Shown: positions 7,853 to 16,732, counted from the first letter of the stretch. The stretch is 31,498 nucleotides of DNA from JBCCZC01 sp039188505 (GCA_039188505.1 JBCCZC010000013.1:1-31498); one strand, 5' to 3'. The notes: generated by a model from the letters alone, not told the origin. A program made the numbers and translations.

Positions 7853-8407
7853 TCACGGAAGCTCGAGGGACCGCTCGACCCAGCCGGAATCGAGTCTCCA
7901 GTCCGGATCAAGGTAGCTCGGCAGCCGCAGCGCTGGCGGCAGCTCACCGATCTCCAGGCGCAGGCGGAAGCGCAGCATCGGACGCTGGCCGGCGCTCAGC
8001 ACCGTCGCCAGCGGCGGAAAACGCTGGGTGAACGCGCCGAGGGATTCCAGCATCCGCCGCCGGTTCGGGTAGCTCTGGGTATCGTCCGTGTCACCGGCGG
8101 TGATCGAGTAGCGCTTGCTGAGCGCCCGGTAGTCCACGCGTAGGGTGCCCGAGGCTTCCCACAGCAGCGTATCGGGCGCGAAATCCCGCTCATCGCGCAG
8201 CTCGACGGTCCATCCGAAGGTCACCGGCACGCCGTGCTCGAGGGCATCGACCACGGCGCGACCGAGACTCACCGAGACGTCGGCGCTGAAATCGGCATGT
8301 TCCTCCGCCAGCGCCAGGCCGATAGCGGCGACCTCGATGGCCGCCCGCGCGGGAAGGACGGCACCCAGAAAAAGCGCGAGCAGCGCCAGGGAAGCCCGCA
8401 CCCTCAC
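7853..8407 (-). CDS. DUF4390-family exported protein
   Basis: About 184 residues with a signal peptide (ASLALLALFLGAVLPARA) and a beta-rich mature domain. FADFSADVSVSLGR-like and PVTFGWTVELRDER segments and a closing LPSYLDPDWRLDSGWVERSL match DUF4390, the family usually found between rsmB and ntrY. Function is unknown; the fixed position suggests an envelope partner of the kinase, which is inference. I chose the GTG at 8407 because it overlaps the rsmB stop by four bases (GTGA), a typical coupling arrangement. An in-frame GTG at 8419 would add four residues. It ends 84 bases before ntrY. Confidence 0.8.
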   Translation of the reverse strand: MRVRASLALLALFLGAVLPARAAIEVAAIGLALAEEHADFSADVSVSLGRAVVDALEHGVPVTFGWTVELRDERDFAPDTLLWEASGTLRVDYRALSKRYSITAGDTDDTQSYPNRRRMLESLGAFTQRFPPLATVLSAGQRPMLRFRLRLEIGELPPALRLPSYLDPDWRLDSGWVERSLELP

Positions 8408-9687
8408 GGCTTGCGGCACCGGGCGTAGAAGAAGCCATCGAGACCGGACTCGCCCGGCAGCACCTGCCAGCCCGACCCGCTGGCGCGGCCGACGGGGAGC
8501 GAAACCGGAATGGCTTCGGCCGAATCATGCCGCGCCAGAAAGGCCGCGAAGCGCCGGTCGTTCTCGTCACGGAGAATCGAGCACGTGGCGTAGACGAGCG
8601 TTCCGCCGGGGGCGAGCACCTGCCAGGCCGCATCGAGGATGCGGTCCTGGGTCGTGGTCAGGCCGGGCAGATCGTCGGCGCGCTTCAACCACTTGCCGTC
8701 GGGATGGCGACGCAGCACGCCGGTCCCCGAGCATGGTGCATCAACGAGGATTGCCGCGAACGGCTCGCCGTCATCGAGCGCGGCCGCATCGGCGGCGTCT
8801 GCGCAGCGCACCTCGACCCGCGCGCCTGCCCGTTCCAGGTTATCGCGGAGACGCCCGAGGCGCGCCTCGGCGATGTCCAGGGCCAGGATCCGCGAGTCTG
8901 GCTGCAGTGCAGCGAGGTGGAGGGTCTTCCCACCCGGCGCCGCGCAGGCGTCGAGGATCCGCCCGTCTCCGACCATAGGCACGAGCTCGGCGGCAAACTG
9001 CGCCGCGGCATCCTGCACCGAGACCAGGCCCTCGTCGAAGCCCGGTAGGGCGGCCACGTCGCGAGCCTCGGCGAGGCGCACGGACGCTGCGCCGGGACCG
9101 GCTTCGCCCTCGATCCCCGCCGCGTGCAGGCGTTCGAGCCAGGTATCCCGCCCGCTGCGCGAGAGATCCACGCGCAGCCAGAGCGGTCCCGGTTCATTGC
9201 CGGCCGTGAAGATCGCTGCGGCGTGCCGGGGCCAGTCGACTTCAACCTCTTCGACGAACCAGTTCGGCAGGGACCAGCGAACGCTGGCGGGTAGCTCCCC
9301 GAAATCGGGAGCGGGGCGCTCCCGGTCATAGCGGCGCAGCACGGCATTCACGAGCCCACGCTCCCAGCGCTGGCGCGGCAGTCGGACCATGGTGCTGACG
9401 GCCGCATGGGCCGGCAGATCGAGCCAGCCGAGCTGGAAGATGCCGAGCTGGAGCACACGACGGAGCTCACGCTGCTTCGCCTTCAGGGGCCGCTCGAGGA
9501 GGCCATCGATGAGGTGATCCAGGAGGAGCCGGTGCCGCGCGACGCCGAAACAGAGGGCCCGGCACAGGGACCGATCGCGCGGCTCGAGCGTTGTGAGCGC
9601 CGCCGCGTCGAGGGTTTCACCAAAGGACCTGCCGCGATCGAAAAGTTCACCGAGCACCCGCAGGGCGAGGCGCCGCGGGTCCTTCAT
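8404..9687 (-). CDS. rsmB: 16S rRNA (cytosine-967-C5)-methyltransferase RsmB
   Basis: A 427-residue SAM-dependent RNA methyltransferase that makes m5C967 in 16S rRNA. An N-terminal NusB-like RNA-binding domain (about 1-135) precedes the Rossmann methyltransferase domain. SAM motif I is DACAAPGGKT (246-255). The two catalytic cysteines are visible: Cys319 in VDAPCSGTG (enzyme release) and Cys369 in YATCSI (nucleophile). Length is normal for the family. Its ATG overlaps the fmt stop by four bases (ATGA), and its own stop overlaps the DUF4390 start. It is therefore embedded in a coupled operon. Confidence 0.95.
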   Translation of the reverse strand: MKDPRRLALRVLGELFDRGRSFGETLDAAALTTLEPRDRSLCRALCFGVARHRLLLDHLIDGLLERPLKAKQRELRRVLQLGIFQLGWLDLPAHAAVSTMVRLPRQRWERGLVNAVLRRYDRERPAPDFGELPASVRWSLPNWFVEEVEVDWPRHAAAIFTAGNEPGPLWLRVDLSRSGRDTWLERLHAAGIEGEAGPGAASVRLAEARDVAALPGFDEGLVSVQDAAAQFAAELVPMVGDGRILDACAAPGGKTLHLAALQPDSRILALDIAEARLGRLRDNLERAGARVEVRCADAADAAALDDGEPFAAILVDAPCSGTGVLRRHPDGKWLKRADDLPGLTTTQDRILDAAWQVLAPGGTLVYATCSILRDENDRRFAAFLARHDSAEAIPVSLPVGRASGSGWQVLPGESGLDGFFYARCRKP

Positions 9688-10595
9688 GGGAGCAGGTCCC
9701 GGTGAGCATTGATGAAATCACCCGCGCTCATCCGCCGCTTTCCCGGCGTCTGGACCACGGTGAGGCGCAGCAGACCCTCTCCGGTGGTCACGACGATGCC
9801 GTCGGGGCCAGCCTGGATGACCAACCCCGGCCGGGTGCCGGTGGATCCGGCCGCCAGCTCGGCCTCCCAGATCTTGAGTTCGATGCCGTGCACCGCGCCC
9901 CGCGCGCCGGGAAACGGGTTGAAGGCCCGGATCCGCCGCCACAGGGCCACCGCGGGCAGGGACCAGTCGAGCTGGGCCTCGGCCTTGTCGATCTTGTGCG
10001 CGTAGGTCACGCCCGCGTCGGCCTGTGGTTCGGCGTGGAGCGCGTCAGGGGCCTTGAGCGCGGCCGCCAGGAGCGCCGCGCCCAGGGTGGAGAGCCGGTC
10101 GTGCAGCGTCGCCGTCGTGTCGCCATCGTCGATCGGCATCACCGCCCGGGACAGCACCGGGCCCGTATCCAGCCCGGCTTCCATCTGCATCAGGCAGACG
10201 CCAGTCTCGGCATCTCCAGCCTCGATGGCCCGCTGAATCGGCGCCGCGCCGCGCCAGCGCGGCAGCAGCGACGCGTGGATGTTCCAGCAGCCCAGCCGCG
10301 GCACATCGAGCACCGCCTGCGGCAGGATGAGCCCGTAGGCGACGACGATCATGAGGTCCGCGTCGAGAGCGGCGAGGGCGTCGACTTCGGCCGGGTCGCG
10401 CAGCGTCGCCGGCTCGCGAACGGGCACGCACGCCGCTTCGGCCCTGACCTTGACCGGGCTCGGCGTCAGCTTGCGACCGCGGCCCGCGGGCCGGTCGGGC
10501 TGGGTGTAGACCGCAAGGACCTCATGATCCGCAGCAAGGAGCGCGTCGAGCGCCGCGACGGCGAAGTCCGGGGTTCCGGCGAAGATGATCCGCAT
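9684..10595 (-). CDS. fmt: Methionyl-tRNA formyltransferase
   Basis: A 303-residue enzyme that formylates initiator Met-tRNA using 10-formyltetrahydrofolate. The N-terminus IIFAGTPDFAVAAL is diagnostic. The catalytic region has N105 and H107 in NIHASLLPRWRGAAPIQ and D143 in GLDTGP. The KLTPSPVK loop near residues 42-49 is the tRNA-contacting segment of the family. A C-terminal OB-like domain follows about residue 205. It lies 22 bases after def, whose product removes the formyl group that Fmt adds, and overlaps rsmB by four bases. Confidence 0.96.
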   Translation of the reverse strand: MRIIFAGTPDFAVAALDALLAADHEVLAVYTQPDRPAGRGRKLTPSPVKVRAEAACVPVREPATLRDPAEVDALAALDADLMIVVAYGLILPQAVLDVPRLGCWNIHASLLPRWRGAAPIQRAIEAGDAETGVCLMQMEAGLDTGPVLSRAVMPIDDGDTTATLHDRLSTLGAALLAAALKAPDALHAEPQADAGVTYAHKIDKAEAQLDWSLPAVALWRRIRAFNPFPGARGAVHGIELKIWEAELAAGSTGTRPGLVIQAGPDGIVVTTGEGLLRLTVVQTPGKRRMSAGDFINAHRDLLP

Positions 10596-10617
10596 GGGCG
10601 CGGTCGACCGCAGAGGC

Positions 10618-11118
10618 TCAGGCCACGCGGCGGCGTTTCTCGAGCTTCTTGACGACGCGCTGGCGCTTCAGCGGCGAGAGATAGTCGACGAAGAGGCGGC
10701 CCTCGAGGTGGTCCATCTCGTGCTGGATGCAGATGGCCAGCAGGCCGTCGGCCTCGAGCTCGAAGGGCTCGCCGTCCCGGCCCAGGGCCTTGACCCGGAT
10801 CGAGTTGGCGCGCTCGACCTTGGCATAGATGCCGGGCACGGAGAGGCAGCCTTCCTCGTAGATCTGGTGACCGTCTTCCGCCACGATCTCCGGGTTGATG
10901 AAGCACAGCGGCTGATCCTTGTCCTCGGACACGTCCAGGACCAGCACGCGGCGATGGACGTTGATCTGCGAGGCTGCGAGGCCGATTCCCGGCGCTTCGT
11001 ACATGGTTTCGAACAGATCGTCGACGAGCTGGCGCACCTCGGCATCGACCGCCTCGACGGGCTCTGCCTTCGTTCGCAGTCGGGGATCGGGAAATTCGAG
11101 TATTTCGCGCAGCGCCAT
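10618..11118 (-). CDS. def: Peptide deformylase
   Basis: A 166-residue metalloenzyme that removes the N-formyl group from nascent proteins. All three signature motifs are intact: GIGLAASQ (44-51), EGCLSVP (89-95) with metal ligand Cys91, and QHEMDHLEG (132-140) with His133, Glu134 and His137. Length is standard. It is the first gene of the minus-strand operon def-fmt-rsmB-DUF4390-ntrY. It is divergent from the LysM gene across a gap of about 160 bases that must carry both promoters. On its strand, TATCAT at 11162-11157 could be a -10, but I see no good -35. Confidence 0.96.
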   Translation of the reverse strand: MALREILEFPDPRLRTKAEPVEAVDAEVRQLVDDLFETMYEAPGIGLAASQINVHRRVLVLDVSEDKDQPLCFINPEIVAEDGHQIYEEGCLSVPGIYAKVERANSIRVKALGRDGEPFELEADGLLAICIQHEMDHLEGRLFVDYLSPLKRQRVVKKLEKRRRVA

Positions 11119-11221
11119 GTGAATCAGTTCAAAGTCTTGGACGGACGGGACGTTCCATGATAGCGGAACTTCGTGAACGGCGTCTTAGGTGGCTCCGACA
11201 CCGGCCGAAATCAAGGGTGTT

Positions 11222-11249
11222 TTGAGCCTGAGGGGATTTGAGCTACACT
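11222..11249 (+). promoter_or_regulatory. Candidate sigma-70 promoter for LysM gene
   Basis: TTGAGC (11222-11227), a 16-base spacer and TACACT (11244-11249) lie 34 bases before the ATG of the LysM gene. The same TACACT -10 recurs before egtB and the squalene synthase gene. Confidence 0.45.
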
Positions 11250-11282
11250 GAACTTCGTCGGGGAATCAATAAATTGGCCGTC

Positions 11283-12485
11283 ATGTTTAAACCACTGCTT
11301 TCGCTGTTGGCGGTAACGCTCTACGCGAGCACTGCGCTGGCCCAGGTGGAACTGAATCCCGAGCACCCGGATCGCTACGAGGTGGTCCGCGGCGATACGC
11401 TCTGGGATATCTCCGAACGCTTCCTGCGGAATCCATGGATGTGGCCGGAAATCTGGCAGGCCAATCCGCAGATCGAGAATCCACACCTGATCTACCCAGG
11501 GGACATCATCAGCCTGTCGTTCGTGGACGGTCAGCCGCGGCTGACGCTCGAGCGCGGCGAGCGGCCGACGCTCCGCATGTCGCCGGGTGTCCGCCGGACG
11601 CCGCTGCGCGAGGCGATCCAGCCGATCGACCTGCAGGATATCCTGCCGTTCCTCGAGAAACGCACGATCCTGGCCGCAGACGAGCTCATCGGGATCCCTT
11701 ACGTCGTCGACATCGAAGAGGGCTACCTCGCCGCGACCGAAGGGCAGCTTATCTACGTGCGTGATCTCAACGCGGAGGTCGGCGACGTCTACTCGGTGAT
11801 CCGTCCAACGGTCGTGTTTTCCGAGGTGCCGGCGACCTTCCCCTTCGACATGGCGGAAAGCTTCGAGCCTGTGGCCGAGCCCTGGGAGTACCCGGGCCGC
11901 CGGTCGATCTCGGATCATGTCGACGCATTCTGGCAGAACTTCGTGAAGCGCCAGTACACCAAGCACATCCGGACGCTTGGCTATGAAGCCAGGCTCGCGG
12001 GCGTCGCGGAAGTGGTCGCCACGGGCGATCCGGCGACGCTGCGGCTGACCAGTTCGGAGATCGAGATCGTCGCCGGCGCCATGGTTGTGCCCGTCTTCAC
12101 GTCGGACTTCGACCTTGAGTATTTCCCGCGCGCCGCGACGAGCATCGGCGACGACGGCCGGGTGATCGGTATCAGCAAGACCCTGTTCGGTGCCGGTCGC
12201 AACCAGGTGGTCGCGATCAACAAGGGCTGGGGCGACGGTATCGAGAACGGCCACGTCATGCGGATCAACCGGCCGTCACGGACCCTCCGCGACGAGGTCA
12301 AGTATCCGAAGGACGACGTCGGCACCTACTTCTCACGCAGCAACCGCAAGGTAGCGCAGGTGACGATCCCCGAGGAGTACACGGGACACCTGATGGTGTT
12401 CAAGACCTTCGAGCAGGTGAGCTATGCGCTGATCGTGCGCAGCGCCCAGACCATCAAGATGGGCGACGTACTCCGGGAGCCGTAG
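11283..12485 (+). CDS. Exported LysM-domain protein
   Basis: A 400-residue protein starting MFKPLLSLLAVTLYASTALA, a signal peptide cleaved near residue 20. A single LysM domain spans about 31-80 (YEVVRGDTLWDISERFL, WPEIWQANPQI, IYPGDIISL) and should bind peptidoglycan. The remaining 320 residues are a conserved beta-rich region with no catalytic motif that I recognise. The ATG at 11283 is preferred over the upstream in-frame TTG at 11238 because it places the signal peptide at the N-terminus. Its position opposite def is the usual one for this family; dprA, which often follows, is absent here. Confidence 0.87.
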   Translation: MFKPLLSLLAVTLYASTALAQVELNPEHPDRYEVVRGDTLWDISERFLRNPWMWPEIWQANPQIENPHLIYPGDIISLSFVDGQPRLTLERGERPTLRMSPGVRRTPLREAIQPIDLQDILPFLEKRTILAADELIGIPYVVDIEEGYLAATEGQLIYVRDLNAEVGDVYSVIRPTVVFSEVPATFPFDMAESFEPVAEPWEYPGRRSISDHVDAFWQNFVKRQYTKHIRTLGYEARLAGVAEVVATGDPATLRLTSSEIEIVAGAMVVPVFTSDFDLEYFPRAATSIGDDGRVIGISKTLFGAGRNQVVAINKGWGDGIENGHVMRINRPSRTLRDEVKYPKDDVGTYFSRSNRKVAQVTIPEEYTGHLMVFKTFEQVSYALIVRSAQTIKMGDVLREP

Positions 12486-12514
12486 GGTCACCTTTCACTG
12501 CTGGATTCATTGAA

Positions 12515-12540
12515 AGAGCGCCACCGGCGCTCTCTTTCGT
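12515..12540 (+). terminator. Terminator-like hairpin after LysM gene
   Basis: AGAGCGCC (12515-12522), loop ACC and GGCGCTCT (12526-12533) form a perfect 8-bp stem, followed by CTTTCGT. The T-rich tail is short. It lies 30 bases after the stop codon. The following bases to 12708 show no gene but hold a near-repeat (see findings). Confidence 0.6.
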
Positions 12541-12708
12541 TGGGTGAGCCGGGACAAGTCGACGCATCGCGTCGACCCCGGCGAACGCCCTCGCGGAGTG
12601 CTCGGATCCGGAACAAAAACTCGATGCCATCGACCCCAGCGAACGCGAGCGCGCCGTTTCTCACATCCGCACACACGCCTCGAATCAAATGCGTCGGTCG
12701 CGCCGGTT

Positions 12709-13992
12709 CTATCGCTCGACGATCGCCGCGACGCCCATGCCGCCAGCGGTGCAGATCGAGATCAGGCAGCGGCCGCTGCCCTTCTCGGCCAGCAGCTTCG
12801 CCGCTACCGGCAGGATCCGCGTTCCGGTCGCCGCGAAGGGATGGCCGGCCGCTAGCGAGGAGCCGCGAACGTTGAGCTTCTCGCGATCGATCGAGCCCAG
12901 GGCCTTGCGCAGCTTCAGCTTTTCCTTGCAGTACTTCGACGATTCCCAGGCCGCGAGCGTACACAGGACCTGCGCGGCGAATGCCTCGTGGATCTCGAAG
13001 AAATCGAAATCGTCGAAGGTGAGCTTGTTGCGCTTGAGCAGCCGGGCGACCGCGTAGGTCGGCGCCATGAGAAGACCTTCGCCGCCACCCACGAAGTCCA
13101 CGGCCGAGACTTCCGCGTCGACGAGATAGGCCAGCACCTCCTGCTTGTGCTTCTTCGCCCAGGCCTCGTTCGCCAGCATGGCGCAGCTCGCGCCGTCGGT
13201 CAGGGGCGTGCTGTTACCGGCCGTCAGGGTGCCGTTCCCCGAGCGCCGATCGAAAGCGGGCTTCAGCGTCGAGAGCTTCTCGACCGTCGTGTCCGGTCGG
13301 AGGATGCCATCGCGCTTGAGGCCGCGGAACGGGACGACGAGATCGTCCATGAAACCCGCATCGTAGGCTGCGGCGAGGTTCTGGTGGCTCGCTGCGGCAA
13401 GCTCATCCTGCGCGCCCCGCTCGATGCCCCACTCGCGCGCCATGATCTCGCAGTGGTCGCCCATGGACTTGCCGGTCCGGGGCTCTGAAACGCCGGGCAG
13501 CGCCGGAGCCAGTTCCCCGAAGCCGAAGCCCTTCCAAGCGGACAGGCGATCGCCGAAGGTGCGCGCCCGGTTCGTGTCGAGCAGCCGGCGGGCGAAGGCG
13601 TCCTTGAAGACGATCGGCACATCCGACGTGGTGTCCGAACCGCCGGCGATGCCCGAGTCGATCTGCCCCACGGCGATCTTGTTCGCGATGACGATCGAGG
13701 CGTCGAGGCTGGTGCCACAGGCGCGCTGCAGCGTCAGGCCGGGCGTGTGCGGCGCCAGGCCGCTGGAGAGCGTGATCTCGCGAGCCAGGTTCCAGTCGCG
13801 CGAATGCTTGATGACCGCGCCAAACGCGACCTCGCCGATCTCCTGGTCCTGCAGACCGAAGCGCTCAACGGTCGCGCCGAGGGCCTTGATGCCCATCTCG
13901 CGGTTGCCGATATCGGCGTAGGCGGTGTTGTTGCGGCAGAAGGGGATCCGGGCGCCACCGAGGATGGCGACTTTCTTTTGTTGCGCAGCCAT
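12709..13992 (-). CDS. FadI-like thiolase (acetyl-CoA C-acyltransferase)
   Basis: A 427-residue thiolase that should cleave 3-ketoacyl-CoA, or condense acetyl-CoA, in fatty-acid oxidation. Catalytic residues are in place: nucleophile Cys92 in QRACGTSLDAS, His335 in EIHEAFAAQ, His384 in AGHPFAATG and Cys414 in CTAGGMG. Length, and motifs such as MGDHCEIMAREWGI and LKPAFDRRSGNGTLTAGNSTPLTDGA, resemble E. coli FadI more than AtoB. No FadJ-type partner is adjacent, so substrate range is open. The ATG at 13992 is chosen because MAAQQKKVAILGGARIPF is a natural thiolase N-terminus and AGGA lies upstream; a GTG 16 codons earlier is possible but unlikely. Confidence 0.9.
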   Translation of the reverse strand: MAAQQKKVAILGGARIPFCRNNTAYADIGNREMGIKALGATVERFGLQDQEIGEVAFGAVIKHSRDWNLAREITLSSGLAPHTPGLTLQRACGTSLDASIVIANKIAVGQIDSGIAGGSDTTSDVPIVFKDAFARRLLDTNRARTFGDRLSAWKGFGFGELAPALPGVSEPRTGKSMGDHCEIMAREWGIERGAQDELAAASHQNLAAAYDAGFMDDLVVPFRGLKRDGILRPDTTVEKLSTLKPAFDRRSGNGTLTAGNSTPLTDGASCAMLANEAWAKKHKQEVLAYLVDAEVSAVDFVGGGEGLLMAPTYAVARLLKRNKLTFDDFDFFEIHEAFAAQVLCTLAAWESSKYCKEKLKLRKALGSIDREKLNVRGSSLAAGHPFAATGTRILPVAAKLLAEKGSGRCLISICTAGGMGVAAIVER

Positions 13993-14092
13993 GCGTTTGG
14001 GAAGTCCTGAGGAGAAGCCGACGCTCAGCCTAGCAAGCACCCGAGCCTGAAGCCATGGCCCCGCTCAGTTCTCCCAGCGTTACTGATCCCGG

Positions 14093-14845
14093 TCAGTCCT
14101 TCCAGGCGGCGACCATCACCCGCTTGCCGAAGCGGTGCTGCTCATAGGCATCGGGCGGCGGCGGCAGCAGCTCGACGCGGTCGAAGCCGACGGCCTGCAT
14201 GATCCACAGCAGACCGGGGGTGCTCGGCGCGAGGCAGATCCCGAGCGTGCTCGCCTCCGGCCCGTGGGTTTCGTCGGTCTCATCGATGATGCCGAAGCAC
14301 CCCTTCATGTCCTTCACGAAGGTGTAGTTACCCCAGTCGACCGGACCGGAAAGGTGCGGCACGACCTGGGTTTCGAGGAAACAGACCCGAGAGGTGAGGG
14401 CGTGCGCGACGCGAATCGCCCCGATCGGGTTCTCGAGATGGTAGATGAGCCCGAGCATCATCACCACGTCGAAGGTCCCCAGCGCGTCGGTATCAACGGC
14501 GTGGATATCGCTCTGGACGGCGCTCATCTGCTCATGGCCGAGGACGTCCGCAATCAGGTTGGTGTCGGCCACGTGGCTGTCACGCGCGTCGATGCCCAGC
14601 ACCTCGTCCGCGCCGCGCGCTGCCATCCGACTGGCGAAGTAGCCCTGGTGGCAAGCGAGATCGACGACGCGGCGACCGGCGAGCGTCGATCCGTATTCCC
14701 CTTCGAGGACGGCGTCCATCATCGCGAGCCGGGTGGCGTGCACGGCATCCAGCTTGCCCCCGCCATAGGTCGGCGTGACCGCCCCGCTGGGCAATTCGAA
14801 GGGGTAGAACCATTCGCGTTCGAGGAGGGCCTGTTCGCGGTCCAT
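14093..14845 (-). CDS. Class I SAM-dependent methyltransferase, CmoB-like
   Basis: A 250-residue methyltransferase. SAM motif I is VVDLACHQGYFA (60-71), followed by the acidic EVLGIDARD (81-89) and a motif IV-like DVVMMLGLIYHLENPIGAI (126-144). The GLIYHLENP element resembles CmoB and other tRNA wobble-uridine methyltransferase-type domains (DUF1698), but the CmoB N-terminal domain is missing, so I do not call it CmoB. It does not look like EgtD. The start at 14845 (MDREQALLER) is preferred; the longer frame to 15070 would run through the promoter and coding start of the divergent egtB. Substrate unknown. Confidence 0.75.
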   Translation of the reverse strand: MDREQALLEREWFYPFELPSGAVTPTYGGGKLDAVHATRLAMMDAVLEGEYGSTLAGRRVVDLACHQGYFASRMAARGADEVLGIDARDSHVADTNLIADVLGHEQMSAVQSDIHAVDTDALGTFDVVMMLGLIYHLENPIGAIRVAHALTSRVCFLETQVVPHLSGPVDWGNYTFVKDMKGCFGIIDETDETHGPEASTLGICLAPSTPGLLWIMQAVGFDRVELLPPPPDAYEQHRFGKRVMVAAWKD

Positions 14846-14893
14846 GGCGGCTTGGCGGGACTTCCGCCCCGGTAGTGGTCGGGCGTCGGATGG

Positions 14894-14899
14894 TACACT
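14894..14899 (+). promoter_or_regulatory. Candidate -10 element for egtB
   Basis: TACACT in the context GGTACACT, about 30 bases before the egtB ATG, in the 83-base gap between divergent genes. No convincing -35 hexamer is seen 16-18 bases upstream, so this is tentative. Confidence 0.3.
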
Positions 14900-14928
14900 C
14901 AAGCTGTCTTCGACAACAGGAATTGTCC

Positions 14929-16185
14929 ATGGCATCCATCGTCGCTCCGGCGACGGCCGCAGCGCTGGCGGCTCGCTATGACCAGGTGCGCGGCGTCTCG
15001 GAGACGCTCTGCGAGCCCCTCGAACCCGAGGACTTCGTGGTGCAGTCGATGCCGGACGTGAGCCCGGCAAAGTGGCACCTTGCCCACGTAAGCTGGTTCT
15101 TCGAGACCTTTGTGCTCAAGCCGCTGGGCGGCTACACCGCCTTCGATCCGGCCTTCGAGGTCCTGTTCAATTCCTACTACAACGCTGTAGGCGAGCAGTT
15201 CTCGCGACCGGACCGCGGATTGCTGACTCGACCGACGGTCCGCGAGATCTTCGCCTACCGCGCGCACGTCGATGACGCGATGCGTCGCGCCTTCGCCGCC
15301 GGCCGGCTCGATGCCGCAACCCTCGAGATCGTCGAACTCGGGCTGCACCACGAGCAGCAGCACCAGGAACTGCTGCTCATGGACCTCAAGCACGTGTTCT
15401 CGCGGAATCCACTCGATCCGATCTACCGGCCGCGATCACCGGCACCCAGCGCCGTGCCCGCCCTCGGCTGGCAGCGCTTCGGCGACGCCCGGGTCGCCAT
15501 CGGGGCACCGGCCGAAGGCTTCGCCTTCGACAACGAGCGACCGGATCACGACCGCGAGGTACCGGCCTTCCGGCTCGCGGACCGTCCCGTCACGAACGGC
15601 GAGTACCTCGAGTTCATCGAGGACGGGGCCTACCGGAATCCGGCACTTTGGCTGAGCGACGGATGGTCGACGGTCCAGGATAAAGGGTGGCGGGCGCCGC
15701 TCTACTGGTCGCAGCGCGATGGAGCCTGGACCGAATTCACGCTCCACGGCCGAGAAGCGATCGACCCGGGTGCACCGGTCTGCCACGTGAGCTACTACGA
15801 GGCCGACGCCTTCGCGACCTGGGCCGGCTACCGCCTTCCCGACGAGTTCGAATGGGAAACGGCCGCCCGGTCGGGCCAGCCTGGCGACGGCTTCATGGAC
15901 GACGGTGTCTTCCACCCCGCCATGCCCGAGCGCGGACAGCACTTCGGTCAGGTCTGGGAGTGGACGCGGTCGGCCTACCACCCATATCCAGGCTATCGGC
16001 CGGCCGTGGGCGCGCTCGGCGAGTACAACGGCAAGTTCATGGTCAGCCAGCTCGTGCTGCGCGGGGGCGCCTGCGTCACGCCACGCGATCACATCCGCGC
16101 GAGCTACCGCAATTTCTTCTATCCCCACATGCGCTGGCAGTTCGGTGGCATCCGGCTGGCGCGCGACGACGGCAAGGAAGCCTAG
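14929..16185 (+). CDS. egtB: EgtB-type ergothioneine biosynthesis sulfoxide synthase
   Basis: A 418-residue non-heme iron enzyme that, in the EgtB family, joins a thiol substrate to N-trimethylhistidine with oxygen. The N-terminal DinB-like domain carries the iron ligands: WHLAH near residues 49-53 and HEQQHQE (141-147), the HX3HXE motif. The C-terminal FGE-sulfatase-like domain contains RLPDEFEWETAAR, VWEWTRSAYHPYPGY, LRGGACVTPRDHIRASYRNF and PHMRWQFGGIRLAR. The ATG at 14929 gives the usual family length and follows ACAGGA; the in-frame start at 14875 would overlap the promoter region. EgtD, the histidine methyltransferase that normally supplies its substrate, is not adjacent, so its real substrate remains open. 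Confidence 0.88.
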   Translation: MASIVAPATAAALAARYDQVRGVSETLCEPLEPEDFVVQSMPDVSPAKWHLAHVSWFFETFVLKPLGGYTAFDPAFEVLFNSYYNAVGEQFSRPDRGLLTRPTVREIFAYRAHVDDAMRRAFAAGRLDAATLEIVELGLHHEQQHQELLLMDLKHVFSRNPLDPIYRPRSPAPSAVPALGWQRFGDARVAIGAPAEGFAFDNERPDHDREVPAFRLADRPVTNGEYLEFIEDGAYRNPALWLSDGWSTVQDKGWRAPLYWSQRDGAWTEFTLHGREAIDPGAPVCHVSYYEADAFATWAGYRLPDEFEWETAARSGQPGDGFMDDGVFHPAMPERGQHFGQVWEWTRSAYHPYPGYRPAVGALGEYNGKFMVSQLVLRGGACVTPRDHIRASYRNFFYPHMRWQFGGIRLARDDGKEA

Positions 16186-16210
16186 CCCTACAAGGAAGCT
16201 CAGACACTCG

Positions 16211-16582
16211 ATGAATCAGCCCATCTTTCAGCAGGTCCCGGACGGTCGCTTTCTCGCGATCCGCAACTGGCAGCATCGCCATCACGAGGACGATGCCCTC
16301 GTGGCGGTGCCGTTGACGACCGACGAGGTCTCGCGCTACCAAGCCATGAAGGCCCGTGGTGCCTCCGACGAGCGGATCTTCGAGAGCCTGTTCCCCCCGC
16401 CGGCGACGGAACGCGTGTCGATGTCCATCAACCAGCTCACGAAGCCGCAGCTCCTCGGACTGCTGGTCCAGCTGCTGCCTACCGATACGCCCTCGCTGCG
16501 ACGCATGACCCGGGAGGATCTGGCGACCCTGACGCGCGCGCTCTGTCGTCCGCGCCGCGGCTGCGAGGGTTTTCTGGTCTGA
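16211..16582 (+). CDS. Hypothetical protein downstream of egtB
   Basis: A 123-residue protein I do not recognise. The first half is His- and acid-rich (NWQHRHHEDD near residues 19-28). The middle has a VPLTTDEVSRYQAMKARGAS helix, and the end is Arg-rich with two Cys (LCRPRRGCEGF). No signal peptide or membrane segment is seen. It begins 25 bases after egtB, on the same strand, with the same GC-rich composition and third-position bias, so it is probably co-transcribed. The ATG at 16211 is the first start after the egtB stop; the same frame is open further upstream inside egtB, but that part is antisense-like noise. Confidence 0.6.
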   Translation: MNQPIFQQVPDGRFLAIRNWQHRHHEDDALVAVPLTTDEVSRYQAMKARGASDERIFESLFPPPATERVSMSINQLTKPQLLGLLVQLLPTDTPSLRRMTREDLATLTRALCRPRRGCEGFLV

Positions 16583-16732
16583 GATTGACCGCAGCGCTTT
16601 CTCGAAGAGCACCGTAGTCCGGGTTCCTTCGACGCCGGCCCCTCGATGGCGCCCGGCAACCCTGAGGGTCGGCGCGCCACAAGCGAGCCCGCCCCGGCTA
16701 TCATGGACGCTTCGAGTTTCCGGGAGACGGCC

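Noticed and set aside
14093..14845. Assignment of the methyltransferase as EgtD or CmoB
   Set aside because: It lacks the EgtD pattern and length and the N-terminal domain of CmoB; only the SAM domain resemblance can be supported.
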